DNA of 64,000 bases from Cryptomeria japonica (GCF_030272615.1 NC_081405.1:476557508-476621507), one strand, 5' to 3'. Positions 25,115-36,322 are shown, numbered from the stretch's first letter. Translations and numbers: made by a program. The notes: generated by a model from the letters alone, not told the origin.

Positions 25115-26827
25115 ATGGGCGAAAATAGATGCCGATATGAACCTAGCAGCTACAAGGAATGGAAGCAGAAGGAGGAGGTCTGGAATATTTTGCAGAAGGG
25201 CGGGTTTTCTAAATTTATGGAGAGACTCCATGGACATGATGACACGGTTACCAGTTTCTTCTGCAAAAACTAGAAAAAGGGAACTTTGAAAATGGGAGAC
25301 TAGTCTATTGTCATAGATGAAGATCTTATCGCCCAAGCCATGGGTCTTCAAAGGGAAGGAAGCAACTTCTATAGAGATAGAAAAGTGAGTAAGGAGGCCA
25401 TTAATAGATATCCTAAAACCAACAAGGAGAAAAAATTTCTGGTGAAGCTAAGTAAAACTTACTATCCCCCTAGGGATTTTGTTAAACCTTGGCAGTAGGT
25501 CCTCTTTGTTATAATGCACTATATTATATTGGATGGTAGATTTACTAAAGTATACAACTACCATTTTGTTTTGTTGAATCATTTTATGCATGATGAGAAG
25601 GTTAACTTTCCTTATTTTCTGTTATGCTCTATGAAGGCCACCATTAAGGCCTATAAAGAGAACCCAATTGGGGACACTGCCATGCAGAAAGGCTTAATGG
25701 TCCTTATTGATGACCATCTCAAAGCTAATCAAATTGCCCGCTCGCAGCCCTCTATTGAGTCTGAGGAGGATGGGTCGGACTCTATTTTCTCTATGGATGA
25801 GGGTTTCGACAGTTACCCAACGAGTGACTCTGAGGAGAGCTTGGATGACTCGAAATTTGAAATTAGTAAGAAGAGGAAATATATGAAAGCCAGACCTTCT
25901 TCCTCAAAGGGCAAAAAACCTAAAGGCAAAATCCTCTAGATTAGCTCCTCCTCCTCGAAGGGGGTCTCTGAAGACTCAGAGAAGGAGAAACCCCAGGGTT
26001 CTCTAAAAAAGAAAACTAAAGTCCATACTCAGACTAGAAACAAGCATAAGAGAAAGGAGGAGAATGTGAAAGGGATGGAGGCTCATAAGAAGGAAAAGAT
26101 TTTGGAAGCTGAACATCACCTGGAGAAGGTGATCACTCGAGAGGTTCATAGGGTTGACGACACAACTACTATTGGTGACACTCCAAAAAAGGAACAAGAC
26201 AACTCCGATAAGATTGATCTTCCCCCGAACCCTCCACCTGAGGGTATGAAAGGCTTTATGGACACCATAGAGTGGTTAATATCTAGTTTCAAGAAAGTTG
26301 TGGATGACAACAAGAAACTCAACTGTAGAATTCAGATTCTGGAAACTATCAACACTGGGGAAGGGAAGACTATGGCTGATTATATTGGGGACCTGAAAAA
26401 TACTATTGTAAAAGCTGAAAATATAAGAGACTCCTTCAACCCCAGATTTGAGAAAATAGAGAAAGACCTACTGGAGAGGAAAACTTTTGCTAATGCTATG
26501 GATTAAACTATATTGGCCAGTGTTAGTAAAGTCAGCAAAATTGAGGATTGCCTCAAGAGTATTGCAGAGCAAAGTTTAGACATCCTGAATGTTTCTGCTA
26601 GCAATACTAAAACTCTCATCAGCAAATTGGATGAGGAGAATGATACCCAGGATAATAAACCTGACATAGAAGGCACAAGAGATGCTCAAGGACCCAGAAC
26701 TAGAAACAGAGGTAAAAAGAAAGAAAATAAGCCTAATAAGGATCTGGATGATCTCAAGGTTGTTGCGGCCACCTATGACCAGTTGGTGAAAAAGGCAGAG
26801 GACCTTCTGAAGACTATAACTGTATAG
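25115..26827 (+). pseudogene. LINE B ORF3, unknown protein with coiled coil
   Basis: The ATG at 25115-25117 opens MGENRCRYEPSSYKEWKQKE. One frame runs to TAG 26825-26827 (about 570 codons) without any frameshift, interrupted only by nonsense codons. Residues 1-190 form a helical domain (GFSKFMERLHGHDDTVTSFF; ILDGRFTKVYNYHFVLLNHF). Residues 210-320 are acidic and Lys-rich, residues 340-480 look coiled coil, and the tail is basic (RTRNRGKKKENK). It sits about 250 bp after the RNase H. The same ORF in the same place occurs in LINE H. No enzyme motif is seen. The N-terminal pattern resembles the plant 'putative transposon protein' class. Its role in LINE biology is unknown. Confidence 0.7.
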
Positions 26828-27004
26828 TGCCTTCCTAGTTTCTTTTTTGTTTCTTTCCTTTGCTATCTTTTTGGTATGATGGCATTATTGCCAGTCATTT
26901 TGTAAGTGGTTTTTATGCTCTAGACTCTTTGATGACTTATCTTAATTACCTATGTTAAAGGTTTTGGGTCCTGAAAATCTATTTTTCTTAATTAATCAAA
27001 ACAA
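26828..27004 (+). other. LINE B 3' UTR and 3' end
   Basis: A T-rich UTR ends in GGGTCCTGAAAATC, a T-run, and TTAATTAATCAAAAC. The reverse complement of the LINE H end at 53602-53640 has the same order of motifs, which fixes the 3' end of this LINE family. The A tail is very short. Confidence 0.6.
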
Positions 27005-27441
27005 AAATACCTTATTCCCTTCACGCTGGTAGGGTTTTCGATTTCTCTCTCGTATGCACACCTAATTCGCCTTTCCTTATCTTCAAATCCGATTCAACTT
27101 TTGATTTGTAGCACAAATCCGTTCTTAATCTGCTAACAATGCTTTGTTTCGCTTTGTAAGTGCTCAAAATGCTTCTTTGAATGCAATTAGGGTAAAAATA
27201 ACTTATTGAAACTTTCTTTTATTAACATACCCACTACATTAATTACACTACCGATAGGGTAACAAACCCTAATTACAACTTAACAAACTTGCCTATACCA
27301 ATAGGTTATAGAAAATCGATAGATAGCAATATCAAAAATTCTCATATTACAACTCAAAATGCAAAACTCTCTTACCATACACTCTTCAAGGGGTCCGAAA
27401 GTAGATTTACCAATATGCTCACCTTAGGCTTGTTGAAAAGC
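27005..27441 (-). other. Element D leader between gag and second ORF
   Basis: No ORF is convincing here. The position and length, and short matches such as CAAAAAT beside the former start codon and GCAATTAGGG, correspond to 32717-33166 of element C. I take it as the spacer between gag and the second ORF of element D, separated from that ORF by LINE B. Confidence 0.5.
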
Positions 27442-28022
27442 TTAGTTTACCAGTGTAGCAATCTCCACACTTGCGGAAGGGTTTGATTCTTCTGTTGGCT
27501 TCTCCTCACTTTTCTTCTTCCAAATTCTATTCATCTCCGCTCTAGTTTCTTCAACATCAACCTTCTGCTTTCCTTTCTGATCTTCAGAGTGATTTACTGG
27601 TTGATTCTTCTTGGCTCTACAGAACTTATCCATGTGTCTCAATTTATGGAAATTATAGCAGGCCATCCCAGATGTTCTCCAAGGTCCTATATTACCTCTT
27701 CCAGTCCTTCTCCTATAGTCCATAGCCAGATGTCCATAGTTATTGCAAATTGTGCAAATCACATTTGTTACCTTCTCCATCTCATTTGACATAGGGTTTT
27801 TGCCAGTTCATGATTCTTTGATTGTCATAAGTCCTTCTCCAGTCATTGATATGTCTTGGATTCATGTGACGTGCAAGATTGTTTGCTCCATATCTGCATT
27901 CAACTAATCTATGTCCATACATATTGCATGCATAACAATGACCTTCAAATTTTATAGACACATCTAGTATTAGCATTATAGCCTATTCTCTCATTAGATC
28001 TACTTCTACACCCATTAGTAGT
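27442..28022 (-). pseudogene. Element D gag, C-terminal part with zinc knuckles
   Basis: The minus-strand frames contain CYACNMYGHRLVEC, an intact CX2CX4HX4C zinc knuckle. A second motif, CTICNNYGHLAMDY, has its last Cys changed, and a third, CYNFHKLRHMDKFC, is degenerate. The basic C-terminus ends with VEIATLVN and TAA 27444-27442, parallel to VEITEPTN in element C. A stop and a frame change lie near 27790 and 27975. The upstream half lies beyond element C at 35557-36260. Confidence 0.7.
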
Positions 28023-29139
28023 TGATGAATACTAAGAGGGGGGGTGAATTAGTATGCCAAAAATCTTTGCACTTAAACACTTTGCAAGACTGACAGTAAA
28101 CTGGTAAAATAATTTAGCAAACAAACTGATTAACAAATATGCAAACCAAATAGCTAATAATGCATCCACCCATAGAAGCACAAACACCATAACACAAGAG
28201 ATTTTGACATGGAAACCCAAATGGGAAAAACTATGGTGAGATGGAACTCACAAGTAACTATCTGTAGAATAGGAACCAGACTGGTTAAGGTCTTACAATG
28301 TTCTTTATCAGAACAGATCCTGTTAGGAATCTCAATCTCTATTAGGAGATAAGTCCAATTAAAGACTACCTTGCTAGAGGATTTTAGATCCACAGATGTG
28401 AACCACCTTGTTAGAGGATTTACAAAATCCTTTTGGGCCTACCCAGTTAAGGGCTATAGACTTGTCAAAGATGTGAGTAATCAACAAGTGTTTGATCTAG
28501 CTAGTTGCACAGACTGCTTGGTTAGATCCTTGATAGCTCATTCCTAATGCACTCCAGCATTACTTCAGTCTTCTACACATTCATATTCTCTCCAACTCCT
28601 CAATCACCTTAAACTGTAGCAACAACATAAACTTTCATTGTATCCACATCAACAACCTAAAACCCTAGACATGATGTCCTTATAAAGGAATCTGATTTCA
28701 TGTCGGTCCAATAGGATTACATTACAATTTCCTAGGTTCAATGAACTTGGACATACTTGGTACCACGACACAAAAAGCATCGTTAATGTGTCAGCATAGT
28801 CAAATAATCGGTGGATGGCAACTCATCACAAAATGCCAGTTGGTAACTCATCATAGAGTATTACTGGTTCATACAAAATGCTGGTTTCCAGTCTGACAAA
28901 AATGAAGACTGGTAAAAAATGTGTTATGCTGCTTTAATCCCTCGAACCGCTTGGAGTCAACATGCCACTTTAGACCGGGAAACACATTCTGCAAAACATA
29001 AATAGTCTAAAGACTATAATACAACATACTGGTTGGAACAAATACCAGTTGTGCTCTAACTCATACATATAAAGAAGATCTCAATGCAAGTGTGTGTCCA
29101 TCAATGACAATCACAATATAAACATCAAAAATGCCAACA
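28023..29139 (-). repeat. 3' LTR of element C
   Basis: Plus-strand sequence from TGATGAATACTAAGAGGG to ATGCCAACA corresponds to the LTR at 34489-35556. A TATA-type block TCCTTATAAAGGA lies at 28677-28689. A purine-rich tract on the minus strand, AAAGGAGGAGAT (29140-29151), directly precedes the LTR in element orientation and is the likely polypurine tract. Confidence 0.85.
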
Positions 29140-29439
29140 ATCTCCTCCTTTGGCATTGATGGCAACACTTAGGAAAATAAAATTTTGACATCTAAGTGTT
29201 TTACAACAAAATCATGCCATTAGCAAAATTGCTCCCCCTAAGCATATACACTATCCCTTTGGCAATACATGTATAACAATTTTGCATAAAGAGCATAAAC
29301 ATTGAGATATTCAGAGCATATAATCAAAATTTTGATTACTAGATACTTCTCCAAATAGAATTCTTCTCCCCCTTTGCCAATGATGACAAAGTACAGCTAA
29401 ACAACCCTGTTTTCATTTGATATTAAAAATAATAAAAGT
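29140..29439 (-). other. Element C 3' untranslated region
   Basis: This is non-coding sequence between the stop of the long ORF and the polypurine tract. It holds several oligopyrimidine runs on the plus strand (CTCCCCC near 29230 and 29367), which are purine-rich on the element strand. Nothing else is seen. Confidence 0.5.
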
Positions 29440-32400
29440 TTATGACAACAAGGAATGATACTGGTCAAAAACAGATTTAAAGTCTTGCAAGAATTGTTTC
29501 ATCAACAAAGACCAAGACTCAAGTAGGGAGGTGGCTACTTCTTGCTCTGTCTGCATCTGGGAGACTTGTTCTTCCATGGCATCAATTGTTCTCATCTCCT
29601 GTGTAACTATTAAGGCATCCAGGTTTAGATAGCACTTCTGAAGAATTTGCAATCGTGGGAGTAGAACCAGTTGTAGCTCCTACAAATCTCTAGATCGAGT
29701 GCTGAGCTCTTGCTCCATTTTTGCTGACTGGATGTGAAACCGGTGAACGGTTTTCCCATAAGTTGTAAAGGAATCATAAGGTGGCTTGAATGTGCTCAAG
29801 TAGGATTGCAAGTCCATTTCAAGTTTTTGCTTCTGAGCTAGCACATCATCATAGAACAGATGGGGTTGGCAGATTTTGTTGAGTAGTAGATTCCCCTCAT
29901 CTAGAGCATCCCTTATATCCTTTTGTTCTTTCTTCAGTTCAGTCCAGAGCTCATTCAACTTCTTCACCAGAGCTATATTAAGAGCTTTTTGATGCTCCTT
30001 CTTGACATTAGCCTCTGTTGCCTCTTCAAGGCTCTGCACCTGATCATCCACTACTGTGCATAGGAGCTTGAGTTTAGCTAGTGATGAATCAGTGCTGGGA
30101 AGATTTGTACCGGGTATCAAACTGGTAAGAATTTTCACAATAGCTTGAATTATTTCAAGGCACTCTTGAGCTACCTTGATGCTCTGCATTAGCTCTATTT
30201 CACTTGCAGATTGGAGATCGATAGGAATGGTGATATCAGCTAGTTTGTCTTGACTCTCAGTTGCCGTCAGAGTCTCCATCTAGGTGCTCTTCTCCACTTC
30301 TCCTGCCTTGTCCTCTTCCACTTTCTTCTTCTCTACTTCTCTCCTCTTCTCCACTTCCTTATCCTCCTCTTCTTCCTTTTCTCTGCGTCTCTCCTCTTTT
30401 CCTCTTCTTTTTCTTCCTCTTCCTTCTTCTTCTTCTCTGCTTCCTTCTTCTTCTCCTATTCCTTATCTTCTTCTTCCTTCTTTTTCTTTTCATCTTCTTG
30501 CTTCTTTTTCTCTTATTCATCCTTCTTCTTCTTCTCCTCTTCATCTTTCTTCTTCTTCTTCTCTTCTTCATCTTTCTTCTTTCTCTCTTCTTCATCTTTC
30601 TTCTTCTTCTCTTCTTCATCCCTTTTCCACTTCTCTTCTTCATCCTTTTTCCTCTGCTCTGCCTCTTCCTTTGCCAATTCCTGTATGTCCTTAGCTTGCT
30701 TATCAACCTGTTTATCTTGTTGCTTCTACCCTATTGCCTTAGATGGTGTTTCCTGACTAACATCCTCAACGTCTAGAGCATCGACATCAATGGTGTTGAT
30801 TGGTTCAACAACCGGATTTCCTTCATCATCAAATACTTCATCCGGTTTGGACATAACTGGTTCTTTTTCAGCTTGCTGGTTGGCTAGATGTGCTTTGTGA
30901 GTCTGGACAACGGTTCTCATATATAGATGAGTGTCTTTTTCGACATCATCAACTCTATCTTCTAACAGCCAGAGTCTTCTTCTTCTAGTGAAGAAGAGTC
31001 CTTTATTTTGGTCAATAACATCAAACAATTCAGAATTTGACAGGTCGGGAAAGTACTGTGCAAAAACTTTCTCCCTAATTTCCTGTTCCTTTTCTATGGT
31101 AGTGTGCCATCTATTGTCTAATGACATATATAAAGAATCCAGTTTCTGAGACTTAATCTCTGAGGGCAACCGGTCATTAACACATAAATACTGAATTATT
31201 TCCTTTTCAACCGCTTCCTTTTCATCATTATTAAAGTCGTCAAAAAACTCAATTAAGTCATTTAGCACTTTTCTCCTAATATTCTTTATTGTTCTTTGAC
31301 AATGTGTCAAAGGTTTGTAGGAAGAGATAACTATATTTACCGGTGCAGATGATGTCGGTTCATTCTTTGTCTTCCTCTTTGCTTGACGTGTTTTCTTTGG
31401 CTTTTCCTCAGACATAGTTTCTTTTGAGCCTGGAGAGGTATTCTTTGTCTTCCTCTTTCTCTCGAACACTTTAGCTGGTGCTGCTTCTGATTTCTTCTTG
31501 GCTGGTGACCGCTTGGTCACTTTTGGAGTTGCAGTAGTAACCGATGCTAATGCTACAAGCACTACCTTTGCCTTCTTTACTGCCGGTTCTTTTTCTTTCA
31601 TTGCTAGTGGTTCCTCAACCGGTGCTATCCTCTCTAGGTAGGTGCTAGTTCTCTTTGTCTTAGGATCAAGCGATGAGGCAATAAGGGTAGAGCATACCCT
31701 TCCATCATATCATACATCACCTCATAGCCCATTGGCTCCACTTCTTCCTGTCTAGGCTCAACACCCTTTATTATGCATTTATCTACTTGGATGGTGAAGC
31801 AGATATCGTCTTCATATTTCTTGATGATGTCACCTGATATCCTCACTCTTTGGCTCATTTTCCTTTTGAGCTCATCAAAATACTTGTTCAAAATATTAGG
31901 GTAGCCAGTTCCAATTGCTTCAATGCTTCCCTTGATTTCCTTGGTCACCAGTTGGTCAGCAAAGCATTGGACGTCTCCTACTCCTGGAAAGTAGCCTTGG
32001 AAATAGAAGAACAACCTAGCTAGTAGTTGTCCAAACTTGAACCTAAGTGCATTATCCTATTTGATCGACTTTAGACTCAATAGGAGTTGTCTCTGCATAC
32101 CGGTGCACAGATCAAATGATGCATCCTCCTTTATCATCTTGTAAGCAACATTTACCACTGTAGTAGATACAAAGTTAATTCTGCTAGCTGAGAATGTTCA
32201 GTATCCAATCACCAGATCATCCTTGATAGAATTTACTGTCATGCCTCGTGAGTCGCTCACTGAACTGGTGAGCTTGGACATTTTAATTTTTCTTACCATC
32301 CTCAGGGCTGGCACTTCCCCTGTGTTGTAGAATCCGGTGACTGCATGAATTGCCTGCAACGTGATATCATGTGTTCTCTCCAGGTAAATCTTATCACCAT

Positions 32401-32716
32401 GGACTCTACTCAGAATGATCCTTATATGATCCTCTATGAAATCCTCCAGGAAGTAAACAACATTGTGGAGCTTTTTCTTCTCCAAAATATTAAACTCCTG
32501 TTTGATCTTCTTATCTTTTCCACAAAATAAACCTAACTGGGTGTGGATAGCTAGAGACCCTAGGTCTTCAATCTTGCAATCTATGTAGTCAGAAATTCCC
32601 TCTTCTACTATCACACCAGATGGAACTTGTGATAGGGCATTATACTTGGACTTACGTTGAATAAAACTTGTAGACTCGATAGATGCACTAGAACTGGTAT
32701 GAGATGCGGAAGCCAT
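29440..32716 (-). pseudogene. Element C second ORF, about 1,090 codons, function unknown
   Basis: The start ATG 32716-32714 opens MASASHTSSSASIEST and gives an N-terminal domain like that of element D (DYIDCKIEDLG, IHAVTGFYNTGEVP). The frame continues through a TGA near 32198 and a TAG near 32060 to about 31640, where one frameshift leads to 31601-30726. That stretch is basic and Lys-rich, then has YKPLTHCQRTIKNIRRKVLN and a helical block. A TAG at 30728-30726 is followed by a Glu/Lys-rich coil of about 120 residues, a second frame change, and a helical C-terminal part (30279-29440). It occupies the place of pol but has no protease, integrase or RT motif. It might act as a structural or regulatory protein, which is a guess. 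Confidence 0.65.
30360..30680. repeat. (TTC)n-like triplet tract coding for Glu/Lys-rich coil
   Basis: Imperfect CTTCTT triplets on the plus strand correspond on the minus strand to repeated DEEEKKKK-type units inside the element C ORF. The plus-strand Leu/Ser/Phe-rich frames across this tract are shadows. Confidence 0.8.
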
Positions 32717-33166
32717 GACAAAAATCTTAAGAACTTGAGAAATACCTTTTGAAACATGTGAAATTAGGGCTTGCCAATTCTCCTTCACTTCACACTCCCT
32801 CGGTTGCTGAATCACTACTTTGTGTTCTCCACTTGACCATTTCTAGTTTGAATTTGAATGTCCTTTGCGGTTTCTCAATTTCTCAAAATCTTTGCTCAAA
32901 TCACCTTTTCGTCGCTCTACTCTTTGAAAAACTTTTCTTCGCTCGAAAATCGATAGTGATAAATGATTTGAAAAATGCTTTTAAACATATTCCTCACCTA
33001 TCATCATTAATGCTCCTCCATTAGGGCGTATAACCTAATTTTCCTTTTTATCATTTCTGGTCTTCTGCCAAATGACAGGTATAACATACCAGTTAAGGTC
33101 TTTTACTGGTGTAAACTGGGGGTTTGAAACATTTCACCATTTTCTCCCCCTAAGCTTTTCTGAAGC
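32717..33166 (-). other. Element C spacer between gag and second ORF
   Basis: About 450 bp without a supported ORF. Purine runs on the element strand (TAGGGGGAGAAAA near 33140) lie just after the gag stop. How the second ORF would be translated is not obvious: no overlap or shared frame with gag is seen, so a spliced or separate RNA is possible. Confidence 0.45.
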
Positions 33167-34438
33167 TTAGTTTGTTGGTTCTGTGATTTCCACACTAGGT
33201 GTAGAAACTGGTTCCTCTTGTAGCACCGTTGGTTTCTCCTTCTAGATTTTGTTCATGTCCGCTTGAACAGTGTCAACATCAATGTTTCCTTTCGGAGTGA
33301 CCGGTATATCATCAGATATTTTCTTTCTTGATCTACAGAATCTGGCAATGTGACCCAGTTTGTTGCAGTGATAGTAGACCAATCTAGGTGCTCTCCAAGG
33401 TCCATTGTTCATGTTTCCATTCTTCCTTCTACATGTTGTAGTAGTGTGACCATGACAGGTCATACAATTTTCTCTCCATCCGGTTGCCACTTGATAACCA
33501 TCGCTTCTTGGTATATGATTGAAGGTATTAAACCGATTGTGATTCTGGTTCACAAAAGGTTCAGGACCAACTCCTTGGGTCCTCTGAGGATATCTTCCAA
33601 TGTTATTCATAACAAACCTACATTCAGATGCTCTATGCCCATACTTGTTGCATGCATAACAGTTACCATCAAATCTATAGGATCTAGGCTTATCATTTAG
33701 GAAATAAGGAAAATTGTTGTAAGCCTTACTCCTACACACATTTGCAGTATGTCCTTCTTTAAGACAGTTAAAGCAAACAGGTTTTAACTTTTGCTTACCT
33801 TTATCCTTTGATGTTGGTTGCTTATTTGATGTTCCAACATTTGTACTAGAAGTCTCATCTTCCTCATGACCAGAATAACCAAGTCCATTGGTATTCTTGA
33901 CTGGTTTGGCTGATTCAAGCTTTTGCTCTAGCTTGACAGTACTCTTGTTGAACTTAGCAAGTATTTCCTTTGACTCAGAGAGTTCTTTGGAAATAGTAGC
34001 ATTTGTTTCCAATAGGTTTTCATTCTCAGAGATGGAAGTGTTCAGTTCTCCTTGCATTTCTTCCTTTTCCACTTTGCTTGCATGGAGTTGAGAATTTAGG
34101 GCACTCATCTCTTGTTTCAGCTTGGAGATCTCATGATCTCTTTCTTTCACCAGATCTTCAACTTTCCTCCAGTTTTCAAGCTCTAGACACATCCGGATAG
34201 TCAGTCCTTCCAACTCCTTTCTCAAGTTGGAGTTTGATTTATTCAACTTATTTACTTTAGCAATTAGGGCTTCCATGTCTACTTCATCTGAAGAACTATT
34301 TTCAAATAGCTCCATCAGCTTTTCTGCATGTTCTCTTCTTTTTGCTTGAGATTCCTTGTATTTGACCATAAGATCATCATAGGCTTGCTCAGACTGAGTG
34401 AGCCAGTGGGTAAGTTCACTCAAAGTGTACTCCCCCAT
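33167..34438 (-). pseudogene. Element C gag with long coiled coil and four zinc knuckles
   Basis: The start ATG 34438-34436 (MGEYTLSELTHWLTQ) follows the primer binding site by 35 nt, and the stop is TAA 33169-33167 (424 codons). Residues 10-175 are coiled coil. Zinc knuckles lie at about 222 (CFNCLKEGHTANVC), 260 (CYACNKYGHRASEC), 325 (CMTCHGHTTTTC, a shortened form) and 357 (YHCNKLGHIARFC, first Cys now Tyr or displaced). One TAG at 33242 interrupts it near the end, where element D has Trp. The Copia capsid (UBN2-type) domain is not obvious. The protein would bind RNA and form particles for the non-autonomous family. Confidence 0.75.
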
Positions 34439-34473
34439 ATCTCTTTCCAAGTGGTTAAACTTATAGAAAGGTT

Positions 34474-34486
34474 GGCTATGATACCA
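34474..34486 (-). promoter_or_regulatory. Primer binding site of element C
   Basis: The element strand reads TGGTATCATAGCC, two bases after the LTR end. It is one change from the common plant Copia site TGGTATCAGAGC, which pairs with initiator tRNA-Met. Confidence 0.85.
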
Positions 34487-34488
34487 AT

Positions 34489-35556
34489 TGATGAATACTA
34501 AGAGGGGGGGGTGCATTAGTATGCCAAATATGTTTGTACTTAAACACTTTGCAAGACTCACAGTAAATCAATAAAACAATTTAGCAGACAAACCAGTTAA
34601 CAAATATGCAAACCAAATAGCTAATAATGCATCCACCCATAGAAGCACAAACACCATAACATAAGAGATTTTGATGTGGAAACCCAAATGGGAAAAACCA
34701 CGGTGAGATAGAACTCACAAGTAACTATCTGCATAATAGGAACTAGACCGGTTAAGCTCTTCCAATGTTCTATACCAGAACAGATCCTATTAGGAATCTC
34801 AATCTCTGTTAGGAGATAAGTCCAATTAAAGTCTACCTTGCTAGAGGATTTTAGATCCACAGATGTGAACCACCTTGTTAGAGTATTTACAAAAGGCTTT
34901 TGGGCCTACTTGGTTAAGGGCTACAGACTTGTCAAAGATGTGAGTAATCAACAAGTGTTTGATCTAGCTAGTTGCACAGGTTGCTTGGTTAGATCCTTGG
35001 TAGCTCATTCCTAATGCACTCTAGCATTACTTCAGTCTTCTACACATTCATATTCTCTCCAACTCCTCAATCACCTTAAACCCTAGCAACAACATAAACT
35101 TTTGTTGTATCCACATCAACAATCTAAAACCCTAGACATGATTTCCTTATAAAGGAATCTGATTTCATGTCGGTCCAATAGGATTACATTACAATTTCCT
35201 AGGTTCAATAAACCTAGACATACTTGGTACCACGACACAAAAAGCATCATTAATGTGTCACCACCATCAAACAATCAGTGGATGGTAACTCATCACAGAG
35301 TATTGCCGGTTTGACAAAAATGAAGACTGGTAAAAATGTGTTATGCCACTTTAATCCCTCGAACTCCTTGGAGCTAACATGCCGCTTCAGACCGGGAAAG
35401 ACATTCTGCAAAACATCAATAGTCTAAAGACTATAATACAACATACCGGTTGGAACAAATATTGGTTGTTCTCTAATTCATACATATAAAGAGGATCTCA
35501 ATGCAAGTGTGTGTCCATCAATGACAATCACAACATAAACATCAAAAATGCCAACA
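34489..35556 (-). repeat. 5' LTR of element C
   Basis: Homologous to 28023-29139 with many substitutions and a gap. The element strand starts TGTTGGCATTTTTG and ends TATTCATCA. A TATA-type block TCCTTATAAAGGA at 35144-35156 is shared with the other LTR. Confidence 0.85.
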
Positions 35557-36260
35557 ACAGTATGTCTTGGTTTGTGACAGATAAAGAAAATAGGTTTGTA
35601 GGCTTTCTTACCAGTAGGTTTCTTAGCCTTAGGAGTAGTTTTACCTTTATGCATGTTTCTCTTGGTACTAGAAGATTATCCTCTCTCAGATGTATTGAAT
35701 CTGAGTCTAGATGTGTCACCTTTCATCCTCTGAGATTGGATTTGTTCATCCAACATAGAGGAGCTCTTGTTAAATTTTTCAAGTTTACCATTAGCCTCAG
35801 TAAACTCTTTGGTAAGATATTCATTATGCTTTGTAAGAGTTTCTCTAAGAGAAATTACCATCTGAAGATCTAACTGTAATGCTTATTTTTCTTCCTTCTC
35901 TTCATGCCAGTGTTCATGCAAAGTTGCATTCTCTTGCTTGATCTTAGAAATCTAATGATCTTTCTCTTTGCTCAGGTCTTCAACTGCCCTCCTTGCTTCA
36001 AGTTCTTGACTCATACAGATTGTAAGGGCTTCAAGTTCTCTCCTTAGGTTAAGTTTTTCACCATTCAGTTTCTCCACTTCTTCATCTAGTGCATCAATGT
36101 TGGCCTCATATGAAGAGTTGTTGTTAGAGATTTCCAATAATTGCTCAGTCATTTCTCAGCTTTTTACTTGTGAAGCTTTGAATCTATCTCTTAGGGTTTC
36201 AAACTCTTCCCTGGTTGCATCAAGTACTCTAGTCATATCTCTATAACTCATATCCCCCAT
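35557..36260 (-). pseudogene. Element D gag, N-terminal part
   Basis: The start ATG 36260-36258 opens MGDMSYRDMTRVLDATREEF, then a coiled coil (EEVEKLNGEKLNLRRELEAL) parallel to the gag of element C. In-frame TAG codons occur near 36153, 35952 and 35880. The sequence stops inside a zinc knuckle (FFICHKPRHT) at 35557, where element C is inserted, and resumes at 28022 with TNGCRS, which completes the knuckle. Confidence 0.75.
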
Positions 36261-36307
36261 AATGGCTTTAGGGTTTCCTTCCAAGTGATTAATCCTTAAG
36301 GAAGTTA

Positions 36308-36320
36308 GGCTTTGATACCA
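36308..36320 (-). promoter_or_regulatory. Primer binding site of element D
   Basis: The element strand reads TGGTATCAAAGCC, two bases from the LTR end TCTATCA. It is the same tRNA-Met class as in elements C and E. Confidence 0.85.
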
Positions 36321-36322
36321 AT

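Larger units (their letters stand above)
19316..27004 (+). mobile_element. LINE B: plant L1-type retrotransposon with three ORFs
   Basis: ORF1 (19316-20748), ORF2 (20751-24863) and ORF3 (25115-26827) lie in order on the plus strand, followed by a short 3' UTR ending TTAATCAAAAC. The 3' end matches that of LINE H read on the minus strand (GGGTCC..AAA, TTAATCAAAA). The left junction falls at the start codon of element D's second ORF. The first bases of the LINE are uncertain and no clear target-site duplication is visible. All three ORFs carry stops. Confidence 0.8.
28023..35556 (-). mobile_element. Element C: non-autonomous Copia-like element with gag and a non-pol ORF
   Basis: LTRs at 34489-35556 (5') and 28023-29139 (3') are clearly homologous and have TG...CA ends. 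The primer binding site is at 34474-34486. Gag is followed by a long unknown ORF where pol is expected, and no integrase, RT or RNase H is present. The flanks read AC(T/A)AC-type pentamers (28018-28022 and 35557-35561) that agree at 3 of 5 positions, a plausible decayed target-site duplication. The insertion interrupts the gag of element D inside a zinc knuckle. It would depend on enzymes from an autonomous Copia relative. Confidence 0.8.

Noticed and set aside
30250-30776. Three overlapping plus-strand ORFs rich in Leu, Ser and Phe
   Set aside because: They are the complement of a CTTCTT-type triplet tract that codes for a Glu/Lys-rich coil in the element C ORF on the minus strand. All frames of such a tract are open.
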